Shown one piece after another: positions 50,809 to 58,463 of a DNA stretch of 64,000 nucleotides (position 1 is the first letter of the stretch; every line of letters begins with the position of its first letter). Both the position numbers and the translations under genes were made by a program. The notes under the pieces are model-generated. The model was not told the origin of the DNA. It saw only the letters and a program-made list of their open reading frames with translations, and did no database searches. This DNA comes from a virus. The DNA lies in the IMG/VR virus record IMGVR_UViG_3300031371_000001, positions 36,652-100,651 of that record; one strand, written 5' to 3'.

Positions 50809-51283
50809 GGTCAGACATTTAGATCCAGCCTCCCCGCCGCCCGCCGAATGATCCGGAGTGGGGGGGCCGCGCTTGGTAGCTACTAGGTTCCCGGTGCAAG
50901 ATCCGAAGCCTAACAAGCCCCGTTCGTGATCCCCGTTTGTATACAGGCTCCCGGTTGTGACGCCGGGATAGACGCCGGATAAGTATACAGGGCAGGTGGA
51001 GGATAGGTGCGGAGGTAAGATGTTAGCGGCCACTGCGGCAGGGCGGCGGGAGGGCGGGGAGGCGCGTGGGACGCCCCCGCCGTCCCGCCGCAGCGCCTCT
51101 AAGCCGAGCCAGCCTCCCAAGCCTATGTGAATTGGTTCGACCATTCGACATTTCGATACACTTGTCCAAAGGTCCAACCATTCACCCAATCCCCGCACCC
51201 ATCCCCAACCCACCGAATACAATACAGTTTCCACGATTCACCTATCGATCGCCACTTCTACCGTTCCACTCGCACCCCTCGCA

Positions 51284-51321
51284 CACTGGAACAAATTGGA
51301 ACACATTGTTCCAGTGTTCCA
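51284..51321. promoter_or_regulatory. Operator-like cluster of four TGGAACA sites
   Basis: TGGAACA at 51287 and 51297, then its inverse TGTTCCA at 51307 and 51315: start spacings of 10, 10 and 8 bases put the sites on about one face of the helix. The outer CACTGGAACA/TGTTCCAGTG arms form a perfect 10-base inverted repeat. It lies 220-260 bases before the rightward operon, where a repressor or activator could act. Confidence 0.65.
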
Positions 51322-51544
51322 CACGTCGCAGCGTTCCGCCCCTTTGGGGTTTCCCGGCGATCTGTCCTATCGCTTCCCCGGCATTGCTCGTGTAGCGCCG
51401 TGATTCGCCAGTCAGGGCTTCCTTTGGGCTTGGGGCTATGCTCGTATGGATCGTGGTCCTTCTCGGCTTGACGGGCCAATCAGGGGCTTTCGTGGGATCG
51501 TGGGAATGTTGGATTCCATAGGAGGAGGATACAGGAGGTTTGGG

Positions 51545-52735
51545 ATGACCGAAGCAAAGGTGAAAGAGAGACTCGACCGTGAAGGCCGCGCCGTGAAGGA
51601 GGAACCGATGAACGATCGAGGCATGGATATCCGGCAATGGCTGGAAGTGGAAAAGGACAAGGCGACGGAGGCGATCGGGTTTTCGCTTGGGGATCAAAGG
51701 GCGATCGCCGTTGGGAAGAAGAAGCTTGCGATCGACGCTATCGCCTTCCTCGATAGGGAGGGTTGCGGTTGTACGATCGACGCCCTGGAGGCGGGACGCA
51801 ACGCCGCGATCCTGTTGCGGTTGCTTTCATGGACTCGACGGCGTGACGGGACGCCCTGCCGTGGAGGAATGGACGACACGTTCCGCGCTGGCGTGACGGC
51901 GTGCAAGGACTTCCTCCAGGACATGATCGGCGCCGGGGACGCGGAGGCGCACGACACGCAGGTTGCGCGGCGGCGCATGAAGGGGGAGAAGATCGCGTTG
52001 TCGAGATTGGAGGAAGTGACGGACGCTATCCGGGACGGATCGGGCGAATGGGGCGCCGTGCGGGAGATTCTAGACGCAACGCCGCCCGCCGCCAAGACGA
52101 AGGAGGCGCGCATCTTCTGTCCGTATTGGCCCGGAGCTATCGAGCGGACAAGGTGCAAGGCGAAGTGTCCGCCGGGTTATGAGTTCCCTCCTCCCGGTTC
52201 GGATCTTCCTTGCACCGTCCCCGCGACGGTCGCCGGGGGCGACAAGTTCATCCAGTACAACCCCGATACTGGATTCGTAGAGGAATGCTCGCCCGACGGG
52301 GAAGGGGAGGCGATGGCGCCGCCCCTCGACTTCTCGAAGCGCGGGGACGGCTTCACGGGTGAGCCGTGTTCCCACCTGTCCGCCGTTCCGGGAAGCGATC
52401 GCGCCTGCAAGATGCTCGAAGGCGAACACGACTGCCCCCCGGGAGCCGACGATCGTTGCATGGTTCACGGGGATGATTGGCCCGCTGAAGGTTGGATCGA
52501 GGAAGCCGAATCGATCGAGGAGGCGGCAGTTCGCATTGCTGGCAATGACGAACAATATTCCAACGCAACCCACGGGATCCCCGTGGCGATCGTCCGGGCG
52601 ATCGAGATCCGATGTGTCGAGAAGATCGTTGACTTGCTTCCGACCGTTGGAGCGGAGGCGTTGCGACGATACGGCGCCTCGCACAAGGACGGGTTCGCCG
52701 TGACGTGCGGCCGACACGAGGAGGAGGGATCATGA
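51545..52735 (+). CDS. Cys-containing protein, first gene of the rightward operon
   Basis: 396 residues from the ATG at 51545 (AGGAGGTTTGGG in front). A second strong site (GGAGGAACCG, ATG at 51608) could start a 375-residue form. The N-terminal half is helical and charged (AIGFSLGDQRAIAVGKKKLA, LEAGRNAAILLRLLSWTRRR). The middle and end hold Cys clusters: CPYWPGAIERTRCKAKCPPG, CSPDGEG, CSHLSAV...CKML...CPPGADDRCMVH, which may bind metal. The C-terminal 75 residues are helical. No family recognised. It is the lead gene, and ends GAG GGA TCA TGA in overlap with the next. Confidence 0.7.
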   Translation: MTEAKVKERLDREGRAVKEEPMNDRGMDIRQWLEVEKDKATEAIGFSLGDQRAIAVGKKKLAIDAIAFLDREGCGCTIDALEAGRNAAILLRLLSWTRRRDGTPCRGGMDDTFRAGVTACKDFLQDMIGAGDAEAHDTQVARRRMKGEKIALSRLEEVTDAIRDGSGEWGAVREILDATPPAAKTKEARIFCPYWPGAIERTRCKAKCPPGYEFPPPGSDLPCTVPATVAGGDKFIQYNPDTGFVEECSPDGEGEAMAPPLDFSKRGDGFTGEPCSHLSAVPGSDRACKMLEGEHDCPPGADDRCMVHGDDWPAEGWIEEAESIEEAAVRIAGNDEQYSNATHGIPVAIVRAIEIRCVEKIVDLLPTVGAEALRRYGASHKDGFAVTCGRHEEEGS

Positions 52736-53316
52736 CGCTTGGAGAATTGATCGACGTTCTTTCTTCGTATGCTCCCGGAACCGTCGTCTTGCATGGATTC
52801 AGCGATCCTCACAGTTACCGGGGATATTATGATCGTCTCGCCTTCGAACCGTGCGGCGAAACGACGGTTGGCGCAATGCTCGAATGCGCGAAGGAGGCGG
52901 ACGGTTCGACCTATACCGGATACAAAGGCGGCGATTTCCGAATGGACAAGGAAACCGAATGTTACCTTGCCGAACACGGAAACACGGGCGAAGAACTTTC
53001 CGAAACAATGGTCCGACTCATGATCAACGAAGCCGTCGTTGTGTCGAAAAAGGGTGAAGTCGCCAACCTGAAGAAGAAGCTTGCGAAGACGGAGGCGGCG
53101 CTCGAAGCCGCCAACCGCGCGATTGAATGCGCCGGGATCGATTCGTCGTTGTGTTCCCCGGCTGATATCGTTCGACGCGCAAAGGAAGTCGCGTTGAAGG
53201 AGGCGATCGTCAAAGTCGCTTGCACATATCGACTCGAAGGCGGATCGGACAATGAACTTCTCGAAGCCGTCGATAAATTGCTTGACCTTAGAGCGGGGGA
53301 GGATTGGAAACCGTGA
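52732..53316 (+). CDS. Protein of unknown function with coiled-coil C-terminal half
   Basis: 194 residues from the ATG at 52732 (GGAGGAGGGATC, ATGA overlap). The N-terminal 100 residues hold MTLGELIDVLSSYAPGTVVL, HSYRGYYDRLAFEP and YTGYKGGDFRMDKETECYLA, a compact domain that recurs in accessory phage genes. A coiled coil follows (VANLKKKLAKTEAALEAANR) and a helical end. Function unknown. Confidence 0.7.
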   Translation: MTLGELIDVLSSYAPGTVVLHGFSDPHSYRGYYDRLAFEPCGETTVGAMLECAKEADGSTYTGYKGGDFRMDKETECYLAEHGNTGEELSETMVRLMINEAVVVSKKGEVANLKKKLAKTEAALEAANRAIECAGIDSSLCSPADIVRRAKEVALKEAIVKVACTYRLEGGSDNELLEAVDKLLDLRAGEDWKP

Positions 53317-53546
53317 AGTGTAATCGATGCGGCCTTCCGGTGATCCCTTGGATGCCACGCGAAGATAACGAGATCGAACGTGTCGCCGCCTCGCTTGGGA
53401 CGATCTGCCGATTGTGTTTCGAGAAGTCGCTTGACGAATTCGCTTGCATCAAAGCATATGCGAGCGACCTTCGCCGCACGGGACGCACGGACGAAGAAGT
53501 TGATCGCCTTGTCCGACTGAAGTTCGATATCCCTGGAGGTCCATGA
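53313..53546 (+). CDS. Small zinc-finger protein
   Basis: 77 residues from the GTG at 53313 (GGGGGAGG upstream, GTGA overlap; a TTG at 53304 is possible). CNRCG at the N-terminus pairs with CRLCF near residue 32, a zinc ribbon-like set, followed by a helical charged part (CIKAYASDLRRTGRTDEEVD). Unknown function. Confidence 0.68.
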   Translation: MKCNRCGLPVIPWMPREDNEIERVAASLGTICRLCFEKSLDEFACIKAYASDLRRTGRTDEEVDRLVRLKFDIPGGP

Positions 53547-53578
53547 TGCCCGGGGCGAACAACGGAACCGGACAGCCG

Positions 53579-53607
53579 TTGACGCTTCGTTGATCCCCCT
53601 CGATAAC
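53579..53607 (+). promoter_or_regulatory. Possible internal promoter
   Basis: TTGACG (53579-53584), 17-base spacer, GATAAC (53602-53607), in a 92-base gap ahead of the gene at 53639. The -10 is weak. Confidence 0.35.
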
Positions 53608-53638
53608 GCCGCCCGCCGCCTTGCCATATAGATCGGGC

Positions 53639-54304
53639 ATGGACAAAAGAAAGATTCACGGATTGACGATCAACGCTGGCCGCGCGCTTGCCGGCCCGAA
53701 CCTTGATTTCTTCTTCGATCCCGACGTTGACTTATTCGCAACACGCCGCCCCGTCCTTGCTTGTGAACATTGGATGATCTTCGGCGTCGATTGCTTCGGT
53801 CCCGGGGCGCCCTGTCAATGCGTCCTAGACGTTGTGACGAAGAAGGCGCGCGCCGCCGGGTTGCAAGGACACTGGAGGTTTCAAGCGGGAGTCGCGCAAA
53901 TCGAACGTTCCCTAGATACCGTGACGGACTCGCCGCCGTTCGAAGGCGTGATTCCGCGATCCGGTCGATACGTCGAAGTCAGCTTGTCACAAGTCGAGTT
54001 CGACTTCGAAGCCTTCAAGCCGAACGCGACGGTTCGACCCGTGAAGGGCGGACGGATCTATTTGTGGAATAGCGGAAGCGGGATCCTCGAAGCCGTCGAT
54101 CACGTCAAGGCGGAAACGCCGGTTAGCGATCTTCCTTTCGTTCACTTGACGCTTTCGTATTTCTTGGGGCTTTACAAGATCGGCGCGCGCCTTGCGATCC
54201 CATCATGGCCGATAGAAGAAGATCCTCCTCCGGTATTGGGAAACCTTGTCTTGCATCCGGTACGGGAGGAAGCGATCGGCGTGTTAATGCCCGTTCGGAA
54301 GTGA
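53639..54304 (+). CDS. Protein of unknown function
   Basis: 221 residues from the ATG at 53639; a TTG at 53621 is possible, and neither has a strong ribosome binding site. Mixed alpha/beta sequence with FFFDPDVDLFATRRPVLACE, FGPGAPCQCVLDV and a basic N-terminus (MDKRKIHGLTINAGRALAG). A beta-rich middle (GRYVEVSLSQVEFDFEAFKP) is followed by YFLGLYKIGARLAIPSWPIE. No domain recognised. It follows a 92-base gap, the largest in this operon, and may begin a sub-unit. Confidence 0.62.
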   Translation: MDKRKIHGLTINAGRALAGPNLDFFFDPDVDLFATRRPVLACEHWMIFGVDCFGPGAPCQCVLDVVTKKARAAGLQGHWRFQAGVAQIERSLDTVTDSPPFEGVIPRSGRYVEVSLSQVEFDFEAFKPNATVRPVKGGRIYLWNSGSGILEAVDHVKAETPVSDLPFVHLTLSYFLGLYKIGARLAIPSWPIEEDPPPVLGNLVLHPVREEAIGVLMPVRK

Positions 54305-54310
54305 TCCAGC

Positions 54311-54658
54311 ATGACGCGCCTTTGGATGCTTCCCCCGGGGCTTCTATGCCGTCAGCACTTGCTAGGCGAGCATAACGAAATTCACAAAGTCGTTGGATCG
54401 ATCCGACGCGGCCGATCGCTTGGCGATCATCTTGTCTTCGGACAGATCGCGATCCCACTTCTTCGAGAGCGACACGATCGGCTTGCCGAAGAAATGCTTT
54501 CGCGCGGCTATCGACACGCAAGCCCGTTGTTGGAGTTCGATCCGCCTTTCGGTTATCAAGGCTTCGTTGATCCGAAAGACAATTACTTCGAGCTATGGCG
54601 GCGCTGCCCGGAATGTCGAAAGCGAATGCAACGATCGCCGCTCCCGGCGTTTTGCTGA
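54311..54658 (+). CDS. denV: Pyrimidine-dimer DNA glycosylase / endonuclease V-like
   Basis: 115 residues. The N-terminus aligns with T4 endonuclease V without gaps: Thr2 (the amino-group nucleophile), Gln15, His16, Leu17, Glu20 and the catalytic Glu23 are all in place (MTRLW ... CRQHLLGEHNEIHKVVG). HDRLAEEMLSRGYRHASPL matches the later helix. The enzyme flips out and excises UV-induced pyrimidine dimers, then nicks the strand. It is slightly shorter than T4 DenV and ends in CPECRK...C, perhaps an added zinc site. Start ATG is fixed by the need for Thr2. Confidence 0.82.
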   Translation: MTRLWMLPPGLLCRQHLLGEHNEIHKVVGSIRRGRSLGDHLVFGQIAIPLLRERHDRLAEEMLSRGYRHASPLLEFDPPFGYQGFVDPKDNYFELWRRCPECRKRMQRSPLPAFC

Positions 54659-54702
54659 ATCGATCGCTTCCCGTTGCCATAGTGATCTAGCAGGAGGCGA
54701 TC

Positions 54703-54912
54703 GTGCTACACCTAACCACTGAATTGAAGGTTCGCATTCGTCAACTCGAAGAAGGGACGGAAGCGGAGTTCAAGATCCGTGAAGACAACAAGCGGACCCG
54801 ACATCGAATCAAGAACCTGTTGAATCGACTTGGTGCCGACACATTGATCGCCAGCATGGACAACCGACAGTTGATCGAACACGTCCGGAAAGTCTTGGAG
54901 GATCGGGAATGA
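54703..54912 (+). CDS. Small helical protein
   Basis: 69 residues, GTG start behind AGGAGGCGATC. All-helical, charged (LKVRIRQLEEGTEAEFKIRE, DNKRTRHRIKNLLNRLG). It could be a coiled-coil dimer. ATGA overlap with the next gene. Unknown function. Confidence 0.62.
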   Translation: MLHLTTELKVRIRQLEEGTEAEFKIREDNKRTRHRIKNLLNRLGADTLIASMDNRQLIEHVRKVLEDRE

Positions 54913-55232
54913 AAGCGTCCGAAGAAGCGGCATTGTATAAAGCGATCCGGGCGGCTCGTGTTGTTCAGACGTTCTTATGGGGAGAATCAAACGGGAAATG
55001 GGGTTTCGAGGAATGGAAGCGAATGTTTCGCAAACGAATTGCGAAACTGGACACGATCAAAGCGGATAATCCCCATGCCGTAGTTGAAGTGAAGAAAAGA
55101 CTTCTTCAAACGGCGGCGCTTTCGATCGCCTTGATTGCGATCCTGGACGAAACCAAAAAGCTACCGGAGAAGGACGTGGACGCCCCTCCAAGCAATCTAC
55201 CGGATTTCGATGAAATCGTGAAGGAGGGTTGA
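54909..55232 (+). CDS. Small helical protein, phage accessory
   Basis: 107 residues with alpha-helical pattern (LYKAIRAARVVQTFLWGESN, KKRLLQTAALSIALIAILDE) and an acidic tail. The hydrophobic helix may be buried or membrane-adjacent. Length and helical make-up resemble many small proteins of phage early regions. Unknown function. Confidence 0.62.
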   Translation: MKASEEAALYKAIRAARVVQTFLWGESNGKWGFEEWKRMFRKRIAKLDTIKADNPHAVVEVKKRLLQTAALSIALIAILDETKKLPEKDVDAPPSNLPDFDEIVKEG

Positions 55233-55233
55233 T

Positions 55234-55830
55234 ATGACGAATAAAAAACATCCTGGCAAACCTCCTTGTTTCGACGTGGACTATCGAGGCGACGATTCGG
55301 AATGCGCGAAGTGTGAAGACGCGGCCGAATGTCAAGTGTTGTGTGAAGGGAGGGGAGGTATGAAAGACTACAAGGACGCCCTGAAGAAGTCACAAGAGGC
55401 GTTGACGTTTGCGGAGAAGGCGGTCTTGAAGCTGATCCGGAACCGAAATTATCTTCACGCGCGGATCGCTTCGCTCGAAGCGGCGCTTCGAGGGATGCTT
55501 GAAGAAGCCGGCGTTGCCGCCGGATACGTCACGGACGGAGGGATTCCGGAGGAGGCGTGGGACAAACTGTCGGATGCGACGACTGCCGCCCGCGCCGCCC
55601 TAGACGCCCCGCCGCCCGCCGAAGGGGACGACGTGATCGATCCAGCCGTTCAAACGCTTTGGGATCAGATCCGGGAGTTCAGGAAGATCAACGCCTTGAC
55701 AACCGAAATGGACAAAGAGCTTGGAGTCTATGACGAAGGATCGCGCGGCACTTCGGATCTGACTCTCGAAGCCGTCCAAACCTACATGATCGAGCGTTGG
55801 CCGGCGCTCGAACCGGAAGCGAAGCCGTGA
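55234..55830 (+). CDS. Cys-motif protein with coiled coil
   Basis: 198 residues. Residues 12-33 hold CFDVDYRGDDSECAKCEDAA with a final C, the same four-Cys motif as in the 236- and 259-residue proteins at 45948-47733. A coiled coil follows (KKSQEALTFAEKAVLKLIRN, ARIASLEAALRGMLEEAGV). The second ATG (MKDYKDALKK, behind GGGAGGT) at 55360 may serve as an internal start giving a form without the Cys motif. Confidence 0.68.
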   Translation: MTNKKHPGKPPCFDVDYRGDDSECAKCEDAAECQVLCEGRGGMKDYKDALKKSQEALTFAEKAVLKLIRNRNYLHARIASLEAALRGMLEEAGVAAGYVTDGGIPEEAWDKLSDATTAARAALDAPPPAEGDDVIDPAVQTLWDQIREFRKINALTTEMDKELGVYDEGSRGTSDLTLEAVQTYMIERWPALEPEAKP

Positions 55831-56414
55831 CGTATCGGCCCTATAAAGCGAAGTATCGCAAGGCTCACAAATGCGCCGGTTGCGGCGAAGACGTTTGGAA
55901 TCCCCCGGACCTTTGCCATGATTGCCGGCGCCTCCTTGCCTATGCGAAGGAACGGATCCGGATCGATGAAAGCGAACCGGCTTGGAAGCGATACGTCGTC
56001 GGACTTGGGCACTTCAGCATGAAGACGCCCGTTTATTCCTCGACGGAGGAGGAAGTCCTAGCTCCGATCCGTGACACGTTGCGAAAGTGGCTTGAAACCA
56101 AAGCAACGGCGTTCACTTGGTTCTTTCAAGACGGGATGCGAGGCGAGACGTATGGAGGCAAAGGAACGTCACGGATCAATTGCGACGGTCGAACGAACGA
56201 TTTCGTTGGCGCCCGGGTGACGTGCCTCCTGTCGGACGAAGAAGCCGATTTCATCCAGACCTTGATCAAGGACTTGCGAGGTGTTGCCGACTTCTATTAC
56301 CGGGAAGGCTTCGAGCAAGGCCGCAAGCTTCTTCAAGGGATCGCGGAAGGATCGTTGACCGTCGATCAAGTCAATAACTACTGCGAACGATACGGACAGA
56401 AAGACAAGTCGTGA
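55827..56414 (+). CDS. Zinc-ribbon protein, unknown function
   Basis: 195 residues from the GTG at 55827 (GTGA overlap). A ribbon-like pair CAGCGEDVW and CHDCRRLL lies at about residues 16-37. The rest is helical/mixed: TEEEVLAPIRDTLRKWLETK, GARVTCLLSDEEADFIQTLI, and a helical C-terminus (YYREGFEQGRKLLQGIAEGS). No catalytic motif recognised. Confidence 0.65.
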   Translation: MTYRPYKAKYRKAHKCAGCGEDVWNPPDLCHDCRRLLAYAKERIRIDESEPAWKRYVVGLGHFSMKTPVYSSTEEEVLAPIRDTLRKWLETKATAFTWFFQDGMRGETYGGKGTSRINCDGRTNDFVGARVTCLLSDEEADFIQTLIKDLRGVADFYYREGFEQGRKLLQGIAEGSLTVDQVNNYCERYGQKDKS

Positions 56415-56689
56415 AACAACCTGGAAAGATCGAATCGTTGGATCTGCCGCTGTCCGAAGACGGTTGCCGGTTGTATGGTGAAACCGGACGCGCGTTCGGG
56501 ACAGACAACTTCGCCGCAAAGGCGTTTTGTCCTTTCCTAGCGTATAGGAAGGACGGGTTCCTTTGCGTCCGATTCAACAAGCGTCTTCGCGTCGAACGAT
56601 ACGAATCGCACCAAATAAAAGACTTCAAGCGTTGCGCCGCGTGCCGCAAGGCCGCAACGCATATCAAGATCGGAGTCGGGACGCTATGA
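56411..56689 (+). CDS. Small Cys-containing protein
   Basis: 92 residues, GTGA overlap with the upstream gene. Contains CPFLAYRKDGFLCVRF and CAACRKAATH, possibly a metal site. Unknown function. It overlaps the KNG-domain gene by ATGA. Confidence 0.6.
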   Translation: MKQPGKIESLDLPLSEDGCRLYGETGRAFGTDNFAAKAFCPFLAYRKDGFLCVRFNKRLRVERYESHQIKDFKRCAACRKAATHIKIGVGTL

Positions 56690-56892
56690 TCTGGACGGTT
56701 GGCGATCCGCCTGATAAGGCGATCGTCGTCGCCGGCGGAAAAGTCTGGTTGCTTGACGCCGCGAAAGCGGAGAAGATAGCGGACAGGCTTGAAGTAAAGG
56801 ACGGACCAGAAGAACGCAAGGAACTTCTGAAGAAGCTTCGACGTTACGTGAAGAAGAACGGCGACGAAATCCAGATCGCTTTCAAGCTTTGA
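56686..56892 (+). CDS. 68-residue KNG-domain protein
   Basis: From the ATG at 56686 (ATGA overlap). Sequence includes VAGGKVWLLDAAKAEKIADR and LKKLRRYVKKNGDEIQIAFK. It matches the 69-residue protein at 39278-39487 and the C-terminal part of the protein at 44833-45597. A free-standing copy of this domain in a third operon, on the other strand, argues for a real domain with a conserved job. Confidence 0.72.
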   Translation: MIWTVGDPPDKAIVVAGGKVWLLDAAKAEKIADRLEVKDGPEERKELLKKLRRYVKKNGDEIQIAFKL

Positions 56893-56903
56893 AGGAGGAC
56901 GCG

Positions 56904-57119
56904 ATGATCGATGCAAAGCAATTCGTGGGAATGACCGGCCGCGCGCCCGAAGGCGATGAACTCGAACGGGCGAATTGCGATGTCGCCGGGACGCCCGGAC
57001 ATCTTGCTTGCGGGATCTGTCCGGAGTGCAACAAGCCTCGATTCGTGTGCGGCCACTTCTCGAACGTGGACACGATCAAGGTTCCTCGCAAGATTCTTGA
57101 CGAACCGCACCGCGCTTGA
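56904..57119 (+). CDS. Small zinc-finger protein, last gene of the rightward operon
   Basis: 71 residues from the ATG at 56904 (AGGAGGACGCG in front). Has CGICPECNKPRFVCGHF, a likely four-ligand zinc site, after a short helical N-terminus (IDAKQFVGMTG). Unknown function. Confidence 0.65.
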   Translation: MIDAKQFVGMTGRAPEGDELERANCDVAGTPGHLACGICPECNKPRFVCGHFSNVDTIKVPRKILDEPHRA

Positions 57120-57240
57120 CACGCCCCGGAGTCGACGCTAACTTCTATCGCGTTCGGGTGTCTTCTTCCGCCCGGATCCATGACCAGACCCGCACGGAGG
57201 GGATCGGCGTCAGCCATCGCGCCGGATCCCCTTTCGTGTC
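57116..57240 (+). ncRNA. Possible small RNA transcript (promoter plus hairpin terminator)
   Basis: Perfect TTGACA (57116-57121), 17-base spacer, weak TAACTT -10 (57139-57144), then a hairpin at 57198-57232 (GGGGATC-GGCG / CGCC-GGATCCCC) with TTTCG after it. This would make a transcript of roughly 85-90 bases. The region also encodes a small gene on the other strand. Confidence 0.3.
57198..57236 (+). terminator. Hairpin terminator between convergent operons
   Basis: Stem GGGGATC-GGCG (57199-57209) with CGCC-GGATCCCC (57220-57231), one bulged base, then TTTCG on the plus strand. It is well placed to end the rightward operon (last stop at 57119). U-tract is short. Confidence 0.5.
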
Positions 57241-57386
57241 TTCGAAACTATCCACGTTTCCTCCCGCTCCGACTCGAACACCCTTTCGTGCTGTTCGTCT
57301 TCTGTCGGACGGCGCTTGCCTCGATTGATTGCCAGCTTGTGAAGATCCTGGATTTCGTCTCGCATGAATCGTGCGATCTTGTTCAT
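57210..57386 (-). CDS. 58-residue basic protein
   Basis: ATG at 57386 preceded by TAGGAGGACACG, a near-perfect ribosome binding site; stop TGA at 57210. Sequence begins MNKIARFMRDEIQDLHKLAI and continues RGKRRPTEDEQHERVFE, ending SKTRKGIRRDG. Charged and helical. The strong ribosome binding site and coding length make it likely real. Its 3' end lies inside the terminator hairpin of the convergent operon. Confidence 0.65.
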   Translation of the reverse strand: MNKIARFMRDEIQDLHKLAINRGKRRPTEDEQHERVFESEREETWIVSKTRKGIRRDG

Positions 57387-57474
57387 CGTGTCCTCCTAAT
57401 AGTCAGTTCCCGGCGTCTCACCCTGTAGACTGAAGGCGTTGCGAGTTGGCTACTTCGAGAAATCGGAGGGAGGC

Positions 57475-57678
57475 TTACCAGCGGCGGCCGTAAATCTTGC
57501 GGTTGGGGTCAAGTCCAAGATCGAAGTCGTCTTCCGTGATATCGTCCTTCCCGTACATTTCGAAGATCGAAAGAGGCTGTCCGCTTTCGATATCGCCGGC
57601 GCAACGCTTCGAGCAATCGCCCTTGTCGTCAAGGGGAGCATCACAGTAAAAACAGGTTTCGTCCTTCGTCGTTGTCAT
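57475..57678 (-). CDS. Small zinc-knuckle protein
   Basis: 67 residues from the ATG at 57678 (AAGGAGGCTTGATC in front; the longer frame upstream is not used). CFYCDAPLDDKGDCSKRCAG gives two CxxC-like pairs. The rest is acidic (DDITEDDFDLGLDPN). Unknown function. Confidence 0.68.
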   Translation of the reverse strand: MTTTKDETCFYCDAPLDDKGDCSKRCAGDIESGQPLSIFEMYGKDDITEDDFDLGLDPNRKIYGRRW

Positions 57679-57680
57679 GA

Positions 57681-57923
57681 TCAAGCCTCCTTCTTCATTT
57701 GATGACGAATCCCTTTGCGCGTCGGACGGACAAGCGGCCTTAGATCGCCGTTGTGTCCCACGGTATAAACAAGCCCACGATCGAAGGCGCTTTTGAGGGT
57801 TGTTTCCGAAGCACACTGTCCGAAATACGTTTCATGATTCACGAGATCATTAAGTAGCCGGCGCTCCGCGTCGGTTAGTTCAACGTTCTTCCTCTTGTCC
57901 GTCGTTCCATTCGTCGTCGTCAT
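57681..57923 (-). CDS. Winged-helix-like small protein
   Basis: 80 residues from the ATG at 57923 (AAGGAGGGTTGATC in front). ELTDAERRLLNDLVNHETYF and TLKSAFDRGLVYTVGHNGDL, followed by VRPTRKGIRHQ, have the helix/strand pattern of winged helix-turn-helix regulators. It could regulate the promoter copies at 58312 or 42339; this is speculation. Confidence 0.6.
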   Translation of the reverse strand: MTTTNGTTDKRKNVELTDAERRLLNDLVNHETYFGQCASETTLKSAFDRGLVYTVGHNGDLRPLVRPTRKGIRHQMKKEA

Positions 57924-57925
57924 GA

Positions 57926-58297
57926 TCAACCCTCCTTCGAAAGATTCGCCGCGGTTTCGATCGCCGCGCGCTTTGCATCGCCGCTGCGCTTCGTCCCGAA
58001 CTCGAAAGAAGCGACGGGATAGAACTTTTCGCCGCTGTCACCGGACGGATAGACTTCGGAAACAATGCGTCCGACGATAAAGCGCGCGTATCTATGCGCC
58101 TTGATATCGTCCCGGGCGAATTCCTTTCCTGAAGCAACCTGGAGGATCGCAACGTCGCCGCTCCGCTCGATAACCTTGACCGCCGCCCCGGCGTATCCAA
58201 CAAGACGAAGATCGCCGTCCGCCGAAGACTGAATCCAAGCGGCCCTGTTCTCGACATTGGACTTGAAGTGATCCCGGTTTGCCTTTTCGATCATCAT
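57926..58297 (-). CDS. Small protein behind promoter copy 2
   Basis: 123 residues, GGAGGCGGCATC before two successive ATGs (58297 and 58294). Beta-rich with VKVIERSGDVAILQVASGKE and KAHRYARFIVGRIVSEVYPS. Overlaps the next gene by a TTGA-type junction. Function unknown. First gene of the short unit 58297 to 57475 or 57210. Confidence 0.65.
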   Translation of the reverse strand: MMIEKANRDHFKSNVENRAAWIQSSADGDLRLVGYAGAAVKVIERSGDVAILQVASGKEFARDDIKAHRYARFIVGRIVSEVYPSGDSGEKFYPVASFEFGTKRSGDAKRAAIETAANLSKEG

Positions 58298-58311
58298 GAT
58301 GCCGCCTCCGT

Positions 58312-58436
58312 GTTTCCCGTTGCCATATCTAACTTATAGCCCGATACCCTTCGGGAGTCAAGCCTTTGTGTCGATTATTTTCGGGTCCAATGTCGTTTTT
58401 CCGCTAAGTCGTTGAAATGATAGGCGGAAAAGAACG
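58312..58436 (-). promoter_or_regulatory. Promoter-operator element, copy 2
   Basis: Minus-strand TTGACT (58361-58356), 17-base spacer, TATAAG (58338-58333). The spacer has the inverted repeat CCCGA...TCGGG. GGACCCGAAAATAATCGAC upstream and ATGGCAACGGGAAACA downstream match copy 1 (42339-42452); similarity covers about 115 bases. Confidence 0.8.
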
Positions 58437-58463
58437 CCCGAAGACGCGGTTTCGGCCCATTCC

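Larger units (their letters stand above)
49662..51544. other. Non-coding divergent control region
   Basis: 1.9 kb between the leftward operon (starts 49661) and the rightward operon (starts 51545). Open frames here lack ribosome binding sites, consist of Arg/Pro/Ser-rich shadow-like sequence, and run through the repeats, so I call none. The plus strand is C-rich between about 49810 and 50240 and holds the AT-rich 14-mers; further right come a long inverted repeat, 47-bp tandem repeats and an operator-like cluster. The combination of AT-rich boxes, iteron-like repeats and divergent transcription suggests an origin of replication or early control region. Confidence 0.6.

Noticed and set aside
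50495-51234. Long minus-strand open frames through the 47-bp repeats and inverted repeat
   Set aside because: Arg/Pro/Ser-rich translations that simply read the repeats, no ribosome binding site, no coding-like codon pattern. Treated as non-coding.
51297-51313. LexA/SOS box
   Set aside because: The GAAC...GTTC spacing is five bases, not the four of the Gram-positive type, and does not match the GTTC-N7-GTTC type or the Escherichia type. A different regulator is more likely.
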